A stretch of 6,206 nt of DNA from an uncultured Clostridia bacterium (GCA_945877525.1 CAMDVP010000180.1:1-6206), one strand, 5' to 3'. Counted from the stretch's first letter, positions 1-5,647 are shown. The notes: generated by a model from the sequence alone, not told the origin. Made by a program: numbers and translations.

Positions 1-42
1 TATGGCGAACGCATTTATTTTAGGCGGAGCCCTTTCAAATAC

Positions 43-576
43 TTATGACAGGGTACACAGCAGGTTTGCCATTTCTGAAAACTCCATCCCATCAATATGC
101 CGCATTCGAATAAGATCCTTTTCCCTTTCACTTAATACGTCCATGGATGCCAGCAATGCTTCTGCGTCAGCATGATCAAAAACAGAGGAATACACATCGT
201 CAGGATCGGGAATGCTATCAGTTTTTTCAGCTGTCGCAGCATAATCTATCAAGGAATCACGCTTATTCATTGCCATAACCTGCCGCCTGCAAATATTTCC
301 AATTGTAGAAAGCACATAGTTGCGGAGATTGCTGTGCTCAACTGCTCGAAAATCGTCCACATAAGCGCATATGTTTTCCAAAGCCGAGCCAATGGCATCT
401 TCAATGTCTGAAGGCCTATTGCCAAAGTATTTGCGTGCAACAACATACATCAGACCACGATATTCAAAATATAGTTTCTCAACGAATTCTCTGTCTTCAT
501 CTGAATGTAATGCCAAAATTGCAAGAGGAATCAGAGCGGGTGTGGCACATCCAAGTGTATGATTCATCCAGTGCAT
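43..576 (-). CDS. Sigma-70 family RNA polymerase sigma factor, C-terminally truncated (probable pseudogene)
   Basis: This gene resembles small two-domain (ECF-like) sigma factors, which direct RNA polymerase to selected promoters. Residues about 28-100 look like region 2 (DREFVEKLYFEYRGLMYVVA, then SDIEDAIGSALENI and LRNYVLSTIGNICRR). Residues about 146-171 look like the start of region 4 (LSEREKDLIRMRHIDGMEFS, EMANLL). The protein stops at residue 177, before the DNA-recognition helix of region 4 is complete. Past the stop, the same frame reads VFERAPPKINAFAI to the window edge, which resembles the usual FxRARKKI ending. A small deletion plus a stop therefore probably broke the gene. I chose the ATG at 574-576 because AGGAG (584-588, minus strand) lies 7 bases upstream; an in-frame ATG at 597 has no such site. 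A frameshifted small ORF lies directly upstream. The sigma family is clear. The regulon is unknown, and a mobile-element origin is inference. Confidence 0.75.
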   Translation of the reverse strand: MHWMNHTLGCATPALIPLAILALHSDEDREFVEKLYFEYRGLMYVVARKYFGNRPSDIEDAIGSALENICAYVDDFRAVEHSNLRNYVLSTIGNICRRQVMAMNKRDSLIDYAATAEKTDSIPDPDDVYSSVFDHADAEALLASMDVLSEREKDLIRMRHIDGMEFSEMANLLCTLS

Positions 577-587
577 TGTCAATCTCC

Positions 588-725
588 TCATCTCCACGCT
601 GCTTCAAGTATAGCATAAAAAGCATCAAGCCTGATTGCTTCATATGGTTCCTCATTCTTCCATCTTCCCTTATGCCTCAGTCAAACTCTCAAGAGTATTC
701 TGATAAGTTTCATATTTCTTGCTCA
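588..725 (-). pseudogene. Small frameshifted ORF directly upstream of the sigma factor gene
   Basis: An ATG at 723-725 opens MSKKYETYQNTLESLTEA and stops at 669. Moving one base into the next frame continues KGRWKNEEPYEAIRLDAFYA, ILEAAWR and ends with TGA at 588-590, on the Shine-Dalgarno sequence of the sigma gene. The two pieces together would make a charged protein of about 45 residues with a helix-like C-terminal half. I do not recognise the family. The position suggests a short ORF translationally coupled to the sigma gene, now broken by a single-base indel. No good Shine-Dalgarno site precedes the first ATG, so the call is moderate at best. Confidence 0.4.
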
Positions 726-744
726 TACTGTTACACCTGATGCT

Positions 745-773
745 ATCATAGGATCGTATACTCTACCGGACAA
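745..773 (-). promoter_or_regulatory. Candidate sigma-A promoter for the small ORF and sigma factor
   Basis: On the minus strand TTGTCC (768-773) and TATGAT (745-750) are separated by exactly 17 bases. The -35 has two mismatches to consensus and the -10 has one. Transcription would start near 738, just ahead of the ATG at 725, which fits transcription of the small ORF and then the sigma gene. The short leader leaves little room for a ribosome binding site. The prediction rests on sequence alone. Confidence 0.5.
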
Positions 774-873
774 ATCGCTCGTTCATCTTAGAACTGCGGG
801 CTGTAAGATGACGCCTTCTATTCCAATAATTGCCATGATAAGTGGCCATATTTCTTATGCTACAGCAGATGAC

Positions 874-1236
874 TTACCGCATCCCGTTCAATGCTGCCGT
901 AGGCAAGCCTTTTGGCAGTGCCCTTTGAAAGCCCCAGCTTCTCCACAATGGCATATTTCCATGGGAGATTCCTGTAACACATAGGAAGTAATCTATTGTT
1001 ACGTCTAAACCCTGGGCCAACTTGCTTATTCGGATAGAATAACCGTTGCGCGTTTCTCTGCCTTACAAGCGTGTGATCTGCGATCAAGCCATACCTGCAT
1101 TCTTTACCAGCTGCGCTTGATTCCATCGGCACCCTATGCGCAGTTCCTTTACCCGTGATGCAATGGTTCCCTTTTCATCGTCTTCACCCAACTATAGTTC
1201 GTAATACGCGAGCTCTTTTTCTTTCGTGTTCGTCAT
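874..1236 (-). pseudogene. XRE-family helix-turn-helix transcriptional regulator, decayed (three in-frame stops)
   Basis: One minus-strand frame of exactly 121 codons reads as an XRE (HTH_3) regulator if stops are ignored. It has IASRVKELRIGCRWNQAQLV, then KNAGMA, stop, SQITRL, stop, GRETRNGYSIRISKLAQGLD, then VTIDYFL. This follows the family pattern of helix 1, TQxxLAxxAG, SQSxIS recognition helix, ERGxxNPS, KLAxALxVxxDYLL. Internal stops are TAG at 1192-1194, TGA at 1084-1086 and TAA at 1063-1065. A good start exists: an ATG at 1234-1236 with GAAGGTG a few bases upstream. After the helix-turn-helix the frame continues about 35 residues to TAA at 874-876 without recognisable family features. 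Such repressors often control phages or conjugative elements. This copy cannot make a full protein. Family assignment is strong; ancestral role is inference. Confidence 0.8.
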
Positions 1237-1330
1237 CCGTTCACCTTCATTTTCTTCGTTTCATTTTATCAAATCTAAAGTAAATATGCAACAATCAGTG
1301 AAGGCAAACAGCGACTGGTGTTGCTTTCGG

Positions 1331-1564
1331 CATAGCATGTCTCATCGTAAAAATTGCCGGGACAGCGCTCCACAGGAATGCTTCTATGGTCACATGAAAG
1401 AAGACTCGGCAGGAAAAAAGGTGCACTGGATTTTCACTGAAAATGCAAGGTGCGGTATCGATGATTGGTTTGTCAGTAACAACCATGATCGATATCAAAG
1501 GCAGTTGGCCAAGTTGTCCTCAAGTCAATTCTATCAATATGTTTCCAGTGAAGAGTATCCGCTC
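1331..1564 (+). pseudogene. IS3-family transposase (OrfB) C-terminal remnant
   Basis: Within a longer open frame, 78 codons match the end of IS3-family DDE transposases: HSMSHRKNCRDSAPQECFYG, HMKED, then DDWFVSNNHDRYQRQLAKLS, and FYQYVSSEEYPL. Intact relatives read SMSRxGNCxDNAPxESFFGH MKxE ... DYIxYYNNxRYQxxLxKLSP xEFYxY. The third acidic residue of the DDE triad is kept as Glu at 1376-1378, but the first two catalytic aspartates and the whole integrase core before them are absent. The segment between MKED and DDW has diverged. I could not find terminal inverted repeats or OrfA. The sequence upstream of 1331 and downstream of 1564 in this frame does not look like transposase, so the annotation is confined to the matching segment. 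Confidence 0.75.
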
Positions 1565-2060
1565 CCTTGCCAGTCTTCAGAAAATGTAATCCAAGAGGCG
1601 TTGCCCCTTGACCACCAATGTTTTTCACATGTTCATCAGGGACGTACCACCATGATCTTTCTTGCTCTCACGCAAAGAAATAGAGCGAAATGTTTAGTAC
1701 CACCCCTTGGGGAAACCCAGATGATGCTCGGGTCACACCTCTGCGTTGCCCTATCCTCCGTTAGCTGGCTTTTACACTTTAGTTCTGTTCTGTTTCCGGG
1801 ATGGTTCAATACGATTATCCGCAGTGAAGGGAGTACTTCACATGTAAAGCCGGGAACCACGACTTTTCTATTTTATCTGGGGTATTGAGCGAGCGCGATG
1901 CTCTTGCGGTTACCCGCCAGGCCATTGCCTTCCCATTATACAACTTGGGCAATGAGATGTCCCTCGCCTGTGACTGGCTGCCACGAACACGGGGCATTCA
2001 TATAGTAACAGCGGTTACACAGTAACAGGATTTTTCCTCTGCGTGTCGAATTAATCCGAC
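1565..2060. other. Gene-poor decayed region with no assignable gene
   Basis: No convincing gene is present. The frame of the IS3 remnant stays open to 1888 but has no recognisable features and no start of its own. A second plus-strand frame is open at about 1846-2025 and encodes a protein-like stretch including LSERDALAVTRQAIAFPLYN and NEMSLACDWLP, ending at TAA 2023-2025. It lacks an ATG and a ribosome binding site and I do not recognise it. The stretch is best read as debris between mobile-element remnants. Confidence 0.4.
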
Positions 2061-2264
2061 ATGAAGGACGGCGGAAACAGTATGAAGCAGACGGAAGTGT
2101 TGATTGTATTCGGCAGCAGTTTTCGTGCTGCAAAGCACCATTGATACACTGAGAGAACAGAGTCAGAGGAAGATGAATTTGTGAGACTCCGGCAGCATGT
2201 TATTCCACAAGTTATTCCTGTGTTGGCATATACGTCTTTCAGCAAGAAGGTAATGACCATATGA
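2061..2264 (+). pseudogene. Possible small ORF interrupted by one TGA; unrecognised
   Basis: An ATG at 2061 (or an in-frame ATG at 2082 preceded by GGCGGA) opens a frame reading MKQTEVLIVFGSSFRAAKHH, which stops at TGA 2142-2144. It then continues open for 39 codons (YTERTESEEDEFVRLRQHVI and onward) to a second TGA at 2262-2264. The composition before and after the internal stop is similar and protein-like, so this may be a decayed gene of about 67 codons. I do not recognise a family. It sits 38 bases before another short ORF in the same direction. Chance openness cannot be excluded. Confidence 0.25.
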
Positions 2265-2302
2265 CTTGGCATCACAAAACTGAACCCTAAAGGTAATCGC
2301 TC

Positions 2303-2476
2303 ATGAATCAAATGCTGCACAAGCGGATTGATACACTCACACTAAAGCAGCGATGTTCCAAGATGCAACTTAACAAGCAGTATACTGAAGCTTCTTCGTC
2401 AATGCGCGAAGCACTGCATTGTCATGTGGGTTATGGAGTATTTGACGCGACACGGATGTTTCTACTGCCCCAGTGA
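2303..2476 (+). CDS. Hypothetical 57-residue protein
   Basis: A short ORF begins at ATG 2303 with a weak AAAGGTAA site about 8 bases upstream and ends at TGA 2474-2476. It reads MNQMLHKRIDTLTLKQRCSK, then a charged helix-like middle, and ends GYGVFDATRMFLLPQ. It has no signal peptide or membrane segment. I do not recognise the family. It follows the interrupted ORF at 2061-2264 in the same direction, and both may be fragments of one mobile-element gene set. Being short and inside a decayed region, it may not be expressed. Confidence 0.25.
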   Translation: MNQMLHKRIDTLTLKQRCSKMQLNKQYTEASSSMREALHCHVGYGVFDATRMFLLPQ

Positions 2477-2723
2477 TAGGTCAAAACTGATCGGGAGCAT
2501 AACACACATTATGAGTGCTGCTGGAAAAGTCGGCATTGGTTGAGGTTAGTAAAGCAAATTAGGGATAGTTGGGGTTCGCTTGAAAACAGTATCGTAAAGG
2601 TCGATACTGTGCATAATTAAATACAGCAAAGCCCCCTTGACAAAACAACTCCCGCAGAGGCGAAATCCCATTGCCGCACATAAGAACATGATTACAGAGG
2701 TAGATCAGCATAAGCTGGTGCCG
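2477..2723. other. Intergenic stretch at the boundary between decayed AT-richer DNA and GC-rich core DNA
   Basis: No gene is supported here. The first part (to about 2585) continues the AT-richer debris. A hairpin at 2586-2610 is the only clear structure. From about 2620 to 2723 the sequence becomes the 3' flank of the minus-strand thioesterase gene. I see no direct repeat or tRNA that would mark an attachment site. Confidence 0.4.
2586..2610 (-). terminator. Candidate intrinsic terminator of the Nudix-thioesterase operon
   Basis: A perfect 9-bp inverted repeat, ACAGTATCG (2586-2594) and CGATACTGT (2602-2610), encloses a 7-base loop. On the minus strand the stem ends in T and is followed by TTTC, giving a run of four T. 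It lies 113 bases past the thioesterase stop codon with no gene between. The short T-run and modest GC content of the stem make it a weak terminator, and a protein-binding palindrome is possible instead. Confidence 0.45.
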
Positions 2724-3458
2724 TTACTTGCGTGGCGCCAATGTACCACCCACATCAAAGTGCCGGGTGTCGCCCTCAAAACCGCTGAAGGAGAATTCCT
2801 CTCCCAGCCGCCGCAGCTCGGTGCGGATTTCCTGACCGGGGCGGATTTCCACGTCGTAGTTGACATCGAAGCGGGACAGGCAGCTTTCCCTCATGGTATC
2901 AATGCCCAGGGCGTTGCAGCACCAGTCCATGTACTTGGTGTTGTTCACATGCCCGTTCACGTCCAGATCGGTGTAGACTGGAAGATGCAGGGCGGTTTCC
3001 AGGGTGCCGGACACCTCGCTCACCGCGGCGGGCAGCCCCAGAGGGGCCAGCAGGTCGCTATTGTCGGGCATGAGGCTCTGGATCAGGTCAGGCTTGGTCA
3101 TTTTGCGGGTATGGATGTCCAGCAGCACCCACAGGCTGCCCGCCCGGCCGATTTCCGCCCCGGAGGCGTCCCGGAAGATAAAATAGCGCGGGAAAAACCA
3201 GCGGCGCACCGGCATGGGGAAGGTTTCAATGGAGATGGTCTCGGCAATTTTCGGATAGCGGTCCATGACCACCTCCAGCCGGGTCAGCACCCAAACCACG
3301 CCCTTCTGGATCAGGGCATTGCGGCCCACACCCAGCAGCTCGGAATGCACGCCTGCGGTTTCCTGCATGGCTTCGAGGATGGCGCTGGGCCGCCACTGGC
3401 CGGTCAGGTCGCAGTGGCAGGTCTGGATGCGCATTTCCTCACGATAGGTTTTGAGCAT
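2724..3458 (-). CDS. Acyl-ACP thioesterase
   Basis: The 244-residue cytoplasmic protein should hydrolyse acyl-acyl carrier protein to free fatty acid and ACP, ending fatty acid elongation. It has the double hot-dog layout of plant FatA/FatB-type and bacterial acyl-ACP thioesterases. The N-terminal half includes an ILEAMQETAGVHSELLGVG helix and a WVLTRLEVVMDRYP strand. The C-terminal half holds DVNGHVNNTKYMDW. Asp166, Asn168 and His170 match the catalytic D-x-N-x-H. Glu204, 36 residues after Asn168, fits the catalytic Glu of plant FatB; the Cys next to it in plants is Ile here. The start is supported by AGGAA 9 bases upstream, inside the end of the Nudix gene. With only 3 bases between the two genes, they are surely cotranscribed. 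The physiological substrate chain length cannot be read from sequence. A role in lipid turnover or branched-chain acid release is possible. Confidence 0.9.
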   Translation of the reverse strand: MLKTYREEMRIQTCHCDLTGQWRPSAILEAMQETAGVHSELLGVGRNALIQKGVVWVLTRLEVVMDRYPKIAETISIETFPMPVRRWFFPRYFIFRDASGAEIGRAGSLWVLLDIHTRKMTKPDLIQSLMPDNSDLLAPLGLPAAVSEVSGTLETALHLPVYTDLDVNGHVNNTKYMDWCCNALGIDTMRESCLSRFDVNYDVEIRPGQEIRTELRRLGEEFSFSGFEGDTRHFDVGGTLAPRK

Positions 3459-3461
3459 AAG

Positions 3462-3989
3462 TCATTCTTCCTTTCCATACGCATGAATCAATACGGGCAG
3501 CATGTCCATCAGCTGGCGCAGGTAGCCCATGGGAACAAAGCTGCCCTCCCGCGCCAATTGCAATATCTCCTCCGGGGCGGCCAGGCGAGCGTCGGAAACC
3601 TCCTCGTCCTGGAGTGTCAGCTGCTCCGGGCAGACTGGCTGGCAGAACACAAACACATGGTGCAGCGCCTTGTGGCCGACATACTCGAACACCTTGCCGC
3701 CCCGGCGGAAATCGGGCGTGAAGCCGATTTCCTCCCGGGTTTCCCGCAGCGCCGCCGCCTCGGGGGATTCGCCGCTTTGCACCGCGCCGCCTGCGCTTTC
3801 ACACCACAGCCCGGGATGGTTGGGCTTGCTGTCTGCGCGGCGCTGAATCATCAGCCGACCGTCCGGCGTGGTCAGCCACACGTCGCATACGGCCCAGTAC
3901 ATGCCTGCGGGAGCCTCCTCACCCCGGCGGATAGTCACGCCTGTGGGCTCGCCTTGGGCGGTGAACAGGTCAAGCAGCTCCTCCATCAT
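3462..3989 (-). CDS. Nudix hydrolase family protein
   Basis: This 175-residue protein belongs to the Nudix superfamily, which hydrolyses nucleoside diphosphates linked to another moiety using a metal-binding Nudix box. The box spans residues 68-90, with GAVQSGE, then RETREEIGF, matching G-x5-E-x7-REU-x-EE-x-G-U except for Thr84 at the hydrophobic position. The N-terminal part (EELLDLFTAQGEPTG, then WAVCDVWL and LMIQRRADSKPNHPGLWCES) resembles the isopentenyl diphosphate isomerase-like or YfcD-like Nudix branch, whose substrates are mostly unknown. It is not a convincing IPP isomerase: no further isomerase residues are evident and I would not name it so. Two adjacent ATGs start the frame; a purine-rich GGAAACGGGGG tract precedes them. 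It is the first gene of an operon with the thioesterase and has its own promoter. Confidence 0.85.
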   Translation of the reverse strand: MMEELLDLFTAQGEPTGVTIRRGEEAPAGMYWAVCDVWLTTPDGRLMIQRRADSKPNHPGLWCESAGGAVQSGESPEAAALRETREEIGFTPDFRRGGKVFEYVGHKALHHVFVFCQPVCPEQLTLQDEEVSDARLAAPEEILQLAREGSFVPMGYLRQLMDMLPVLIHAYGKEE

Positions 3990-4019
3990 GGGATCCCCCG
4001 TTTCCTTTGTGCTGAGGGT

Positions 4020-4048
4020 ATTATACCGCGCTCAAACGCGAAACGCAA
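4020..4048 (-). promoter_or_regulatory. Sigma-A promoter of the Nudix-thioesterase operon
   Basis: On the minus strand a perfect TATAAT (4020-4025) lies 17 bases after TTGCGT (4043-4048). The -10 is consensus and the -35 keeps only TTG. Transcription would start near 4013 and give a leader of about 25 bases before the ATG at 3989. The element sits between the terminator of the AbrB-like gene and the Nudix start, so the operon is expected to be expressed independently of the regulator gene. Confidence 0.65.
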
Positions 4049-4093
4049 GGTTCTCTTTGAAACGATGGTTCTATGCGGAGGCGGGCCGTGCAT

Positions 4094-4127
4094 AGAAAAA
4101 AGAGACAAGCCCAAAAGGCTGTCTCTT
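4094..4127 (-). terminator. Intrinsic terminator of the AbrB-like gene
   Basis: The minus strand forms AAGAGACA-GCC (4117-4127) paired with GGC-TTGTCTCTT (4100-4111), an 11-bp stem with one bulged base and a 5-base loop. It is followed by a run of T (4095-4099). It lies 33 bases past the AbrB-like stop codon. Stem, loop and T-tract all fit a Rho-independent terminator. Confidence 0.8.
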
Positions 4128-4160
4128 GAAGAAACAGGTGCGAAGGGAAAACCAATGGGG

Positions 4161-4409
4161 TTACTCCTTGGCGTTGCGGAGCTCCTCCAGGCACTTTTTG
4201 CACACGAGCTTTCCCTTGTAGGGCACCACGTCGCGGGCATCGCTGCAGAAGATGCAGCTGGGATGATATTTCTTCAGAATAATCTCATCGCCGTCCACAA
4301 AGATTTCCAGCATGTCCTTCACGCCAATATCCATCGTTCTTCTCAGTTCGATAGGGAGGACAACGCGGCCCAGGGTGTCAAGCTGGCGAACAACGCCGGT
4401 AGATTTCAT
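4161..4409 (-). CDS. AbrB-family transition-state regulator with a C-terminal four-cysteine motif
   Basis: The 82-residue protein should be a small DNA-binding regulator that represses post-exponential genes. Residues 1-47 are a clear AbrB/SpoVT swapped-hairpin domain: MKSTGVVRQLDTLGRVVLPI, ELRRTMDIGVKDMLEIFVDG, then DEIILKKY, very close to the Bacillus AbrB N-terminus. The C-terminal part differs from Bacillus AbrB. It carries CIFC (Cys52, Cys55) and CKKC (Cys70, Cys73), a spacing that could bind zinc, as seen in many clostridial AbrB-like proteins. The start is supported by GGAGG (4421-4425) 11 bases upstream. It has its own sigma-A promoter and terminator and is divergent from spmA. Sporulation context suggests a role in the transition state, and autoregulation or control of spmA is possible but not shown. 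I leave the symbol blank because several AbrB-like paralogues usually exist. Confidence 0.9.
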   Translation of the reverse strand: MKSTGVVRQLDTLGRVVLPIELRRTMDIGVKDMLEIFVDGDEIILKKYHPSCIFCSDARDVVPYKGKLVCKKCLEELRNAKE

Positions 4410-4468
4410 AACGTACAGAACCTCCTTGCTGGTGATCGCAGGTCAGGATAAACATTCCACCGAATAAT

Positions 4469-4497
4469 ATTCTACTAATATTGACATCACTTGTCAA
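4469..4497 (-). promoter_or_regulatory. Sigma-A promoter of the AbrB-like gene
   Basis: On the minus strand a perfect TTGACA (4492-4497) is followed after 17 bases by TAGAAT (4469-4474), one mismatch from consensus. The region is AT-rich, unlike the flanking genes. Transcription would start near 4462 and leave a leader of about 50 bases before the ATG at 4409. The -35 bases are shared with the divergent spmA promoter. Confidence 0.75.
4481..4497. promoter_or_regulatory. Inverted repeat in the AbrB-spmA intergenic region, candidate operator
   Basis: TTGACA (4481-4486) and TGTCAA (4492-4497) form a perfect 6-bp inverted repeat with a 5-base spacer TCACT. The right arm is the -35 of the AbrB-like gene. 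A dimeric regulator bound here would cover both divergent promoters. The repeat may simply reflect two -35-like sequences, so a regulatory role is inference. Confidence 0.4.
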
Positions 4498-4518
4498 GAG
4501 CTGTTTTACAAATATAAC
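4491..4518 (+). promoter_or_regulatory. Candidate promoter of spmA-spmB
   Basis: On the plus strand TTGTCA (4491-4496) and TATAAC (4513-4518) are separated by 16 bases, each with one mismatch to the vegetative consensus. Transcription would begin near 4525. That leaves a leader of about 23 bases containing GGAGG at 4532-4536 and excludes the upstream TTG at 4521 as a start. A sporulation-sigma promoter cannot be ruled out, as Bacillus spmA-spmB is a mother-cell sporulation operon. Confidence 0.5.
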
Positions 4519-4547
4519 GATTGTTTTGTTTGGAGGCGACGGGGAAA

Positions 4548-5120
4548 ATGAGCCGGGCATGGATGGTGCTGGTCATGGCGGGCTGCGGCGTGGCGCTGGC
4601 GACGGGGAGCGCGCCGCAGGCGGCGGAGGCGCTGCTGGAGAGCGGCGCGGGGGCGGTGAAGCTATGGCTGGTGCTGCTGGGAGCGATGCCCCTGTGGAGC
4701 GGGCTGATGGAAATTTTGCGGGAAACAGGCGATGTGGAGCGTCTGGGCCGGTGCATGCGCAAATGTCTGGCCTTTCTTTTCCCGGGGCTGAAGGACGAGG
4801 CGTGCTGGTCAGCCATGGGCATGAACCTGGCGGCAAACATCCTGGGGTTGGGCAACGCGGCCACGCCCGCCGGCATCCGTGCGGCGCGGCTGCTGGAAAA
4901 ACAGGGCAGCGCGGGAGTGAACGCCCTGGCCATGCTGCTGGCGCTGAACAACTCCAGCCTGCAGCTGATGCCCACGACAGTCATCACCCTGAGGGCGGCG
5001 GCAGGGGCGGTCCACCCGGCGGATATCTGGCCCGCGACGCTTGTGTCCTCGGGGGTTGCAACGGTAGTGGCGGCGGTGCTGATGCGCATTGCCTGCACAA
5101 GGAGGAAGCGGCATGAATGA
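4548..5120 (+). CDS. spmA: Spore maturation protein A
   Basis: The 190-residue membrane protein matches SpmA, which with SpmB is needed for dehydration of the spore core in Bacillus and Clostridium; it carries a nucleoside-transporter Gate-type domain. Visible features are a hydrophobic N-terminus (residues 4-20), a second segment around 37-50 (VKLWLVLLGAMPLWSGLMEI), and the family signature NLAANILGLGNAATPAGI (93-110). Next come LALNNSSLQLMPTTVI (131-146), a C-terminal hydrophobic segment at 163-179 and a basic tail. Bacillus SpmA has the equivalent GLGNAATPLGI and PTTVI motifs and a similar length. The ATG at 4548 is preceded by GGAGG 11 bases upstream. A TTG at 4521 lies before that site and before the predicted transcription start, so I reject it. 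The gene overlaps spmB by 8 bases and is divergent from the AbrB-like regulator. The exact molecular activity of the family is not settled. Confidence 0.92.
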   Translation: MSRAWMVLVMAGCGVALATGSAPQAAEALLESGAGAVKLWLVLLGAMPLWSGLMEILRETGDVERLGRCMRKCLAFLFPGLKDEACWSAMGMNLAANILGLGNAATPAGIRAARLLEKQGSAGVNALAMLLALNNSSLQLMPTTVITLRAAAGAVHPADIWPATLVSSGVATVVAAVLMRIACTRRKRHE

Positions 5121-5619
5121 CTGGGCGGGTAGCGCGGTGCTGGGCGTGGTGCTGCTGATTGTGCTGCGGGGCGCGGCAAAGGGCGCGGACGTGTATGCCG
5201 CGCTGCTGCGGGGTGGCAGGCGGGGCATGGAGGCGGCCATGGGGCTGCTGCCGGCGCTGGTGGGCATGACGGCGCTATTGGCGCTGCTGAGCGCCTCGGG
5301 GCTGAGCGACGCGCTGTCCGGGATCCTGAAGCCTGTCCTCGGCCTGGTGGGGCTGCCGGAGGAGGTGACAACGCTCCTGCTGCTCCGCCCGTTGAGCGGC
5401 TCGGCCAGCCTGACGGCGCTGGAGGAGGTGTTCGCCCGGTACGGGGCAGACAGCCGGGCAGGGCGAATTGCTTCGGTGCTGATGAGCGCGTCGGAAACGA
5501 TCTTCTATACCCTGACGGTGTACCTGGGCGCGACGAAGCTGAAAAGGCTCCCCTGGGTGATTCCGGTGTCGCTGGCTTCCTATCTGGCGGGGGCGACAGT
5601 TTGCGGACTGATGCTTTGA
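5113..5619 (+). CDS. spmB: Spore maturation protein B
   Basis: The 168-residue membrane protein matches SpmB, the partner of SpmA in spore core dehydration. Hydrophobic segments are at residues about 5-20, 42-62, 70-92, 119-140 and 148-166. Family motifs are RPLSGSASL (92-100, like RPLSGSG in Bacillus), RYGADSRAGRIASVLM, and SASETIFYTLTVYLGA (125-140, like STETTFYVLAVYFGA). The start is the ATG at 5113: AAGGAGG (5099-5105) lies 7 bases upstream. The ATG shares bases with the end of spmA (ATGAATGA, 8-base overlap), a sign of translational coupling. An in-frame upstream start at 5089 has no such site. No clear intrinsic terminator follows, so some transcripts may read into the aspS leader. Confidence 0.92.
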   Translation: MNDWAGSAVLGVVLLIVLRGAAKGADVYAALLRGGRRGMEAAMGLLPALVGMTALLALLSASGLSDALSGILKPVLGLVGLPEEVTTLLLLRPLSGSASLTALEEVFARYGADSRAGRIASVLMSASETIFYTLTVYLGATKLKRLPWVIPVSLASYLAGATVCGLML

Positions 5620-5647
5620 CACGGATTGTTTTTTTCGGGTATTTTCC

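Noticed and set aside
860..1132. 90-codon minus-strand open frame
   Set aside because: It lies in a different frame from the XRE homology over the helix-turn-helix region and has no recognisable domain; the stop-containing frame explains the sequence better.
1226..1888. 220-codon plus-strand frame as a full gene
   Set aside because: Only codons about 36-113 resemble transposase; the rest has no features and no ribosome binding site supports the start.
2637..4451. 604-codon open frame on the plus strand
   Set aside because: It is antisense to the thioesterase, Nudix and AbrB-like genes, all with clear family motifs. GC-rich codon use leaves the opposite strand free of stops. The translation is low-complexity and has no domain.
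4521..4547. TTG start for a longer SpmA
   Set aside because: It lies upstream of the GGAGG site and at or before the predicted transcription start; the ATG at 4548 fits both.
5089..5112. Upstream start for a longer SpmB
   Set aside because: No ribosome binding site is well placed for it, while AAGGAGG is 7 bases before the ATG at 5113.
4487..5371. 294-codon open frame on the minus strand opposite spmA-spmB
   Set aside because: Rich in Pro, Ala and Ser with no domain; it is a shadow of spmA and spmB.
5620..5647. Possible terminator after spmB (T-run at about 5629-5636)
   Set aside because: No stable GC-rich hairpin directly precedes the T-run.
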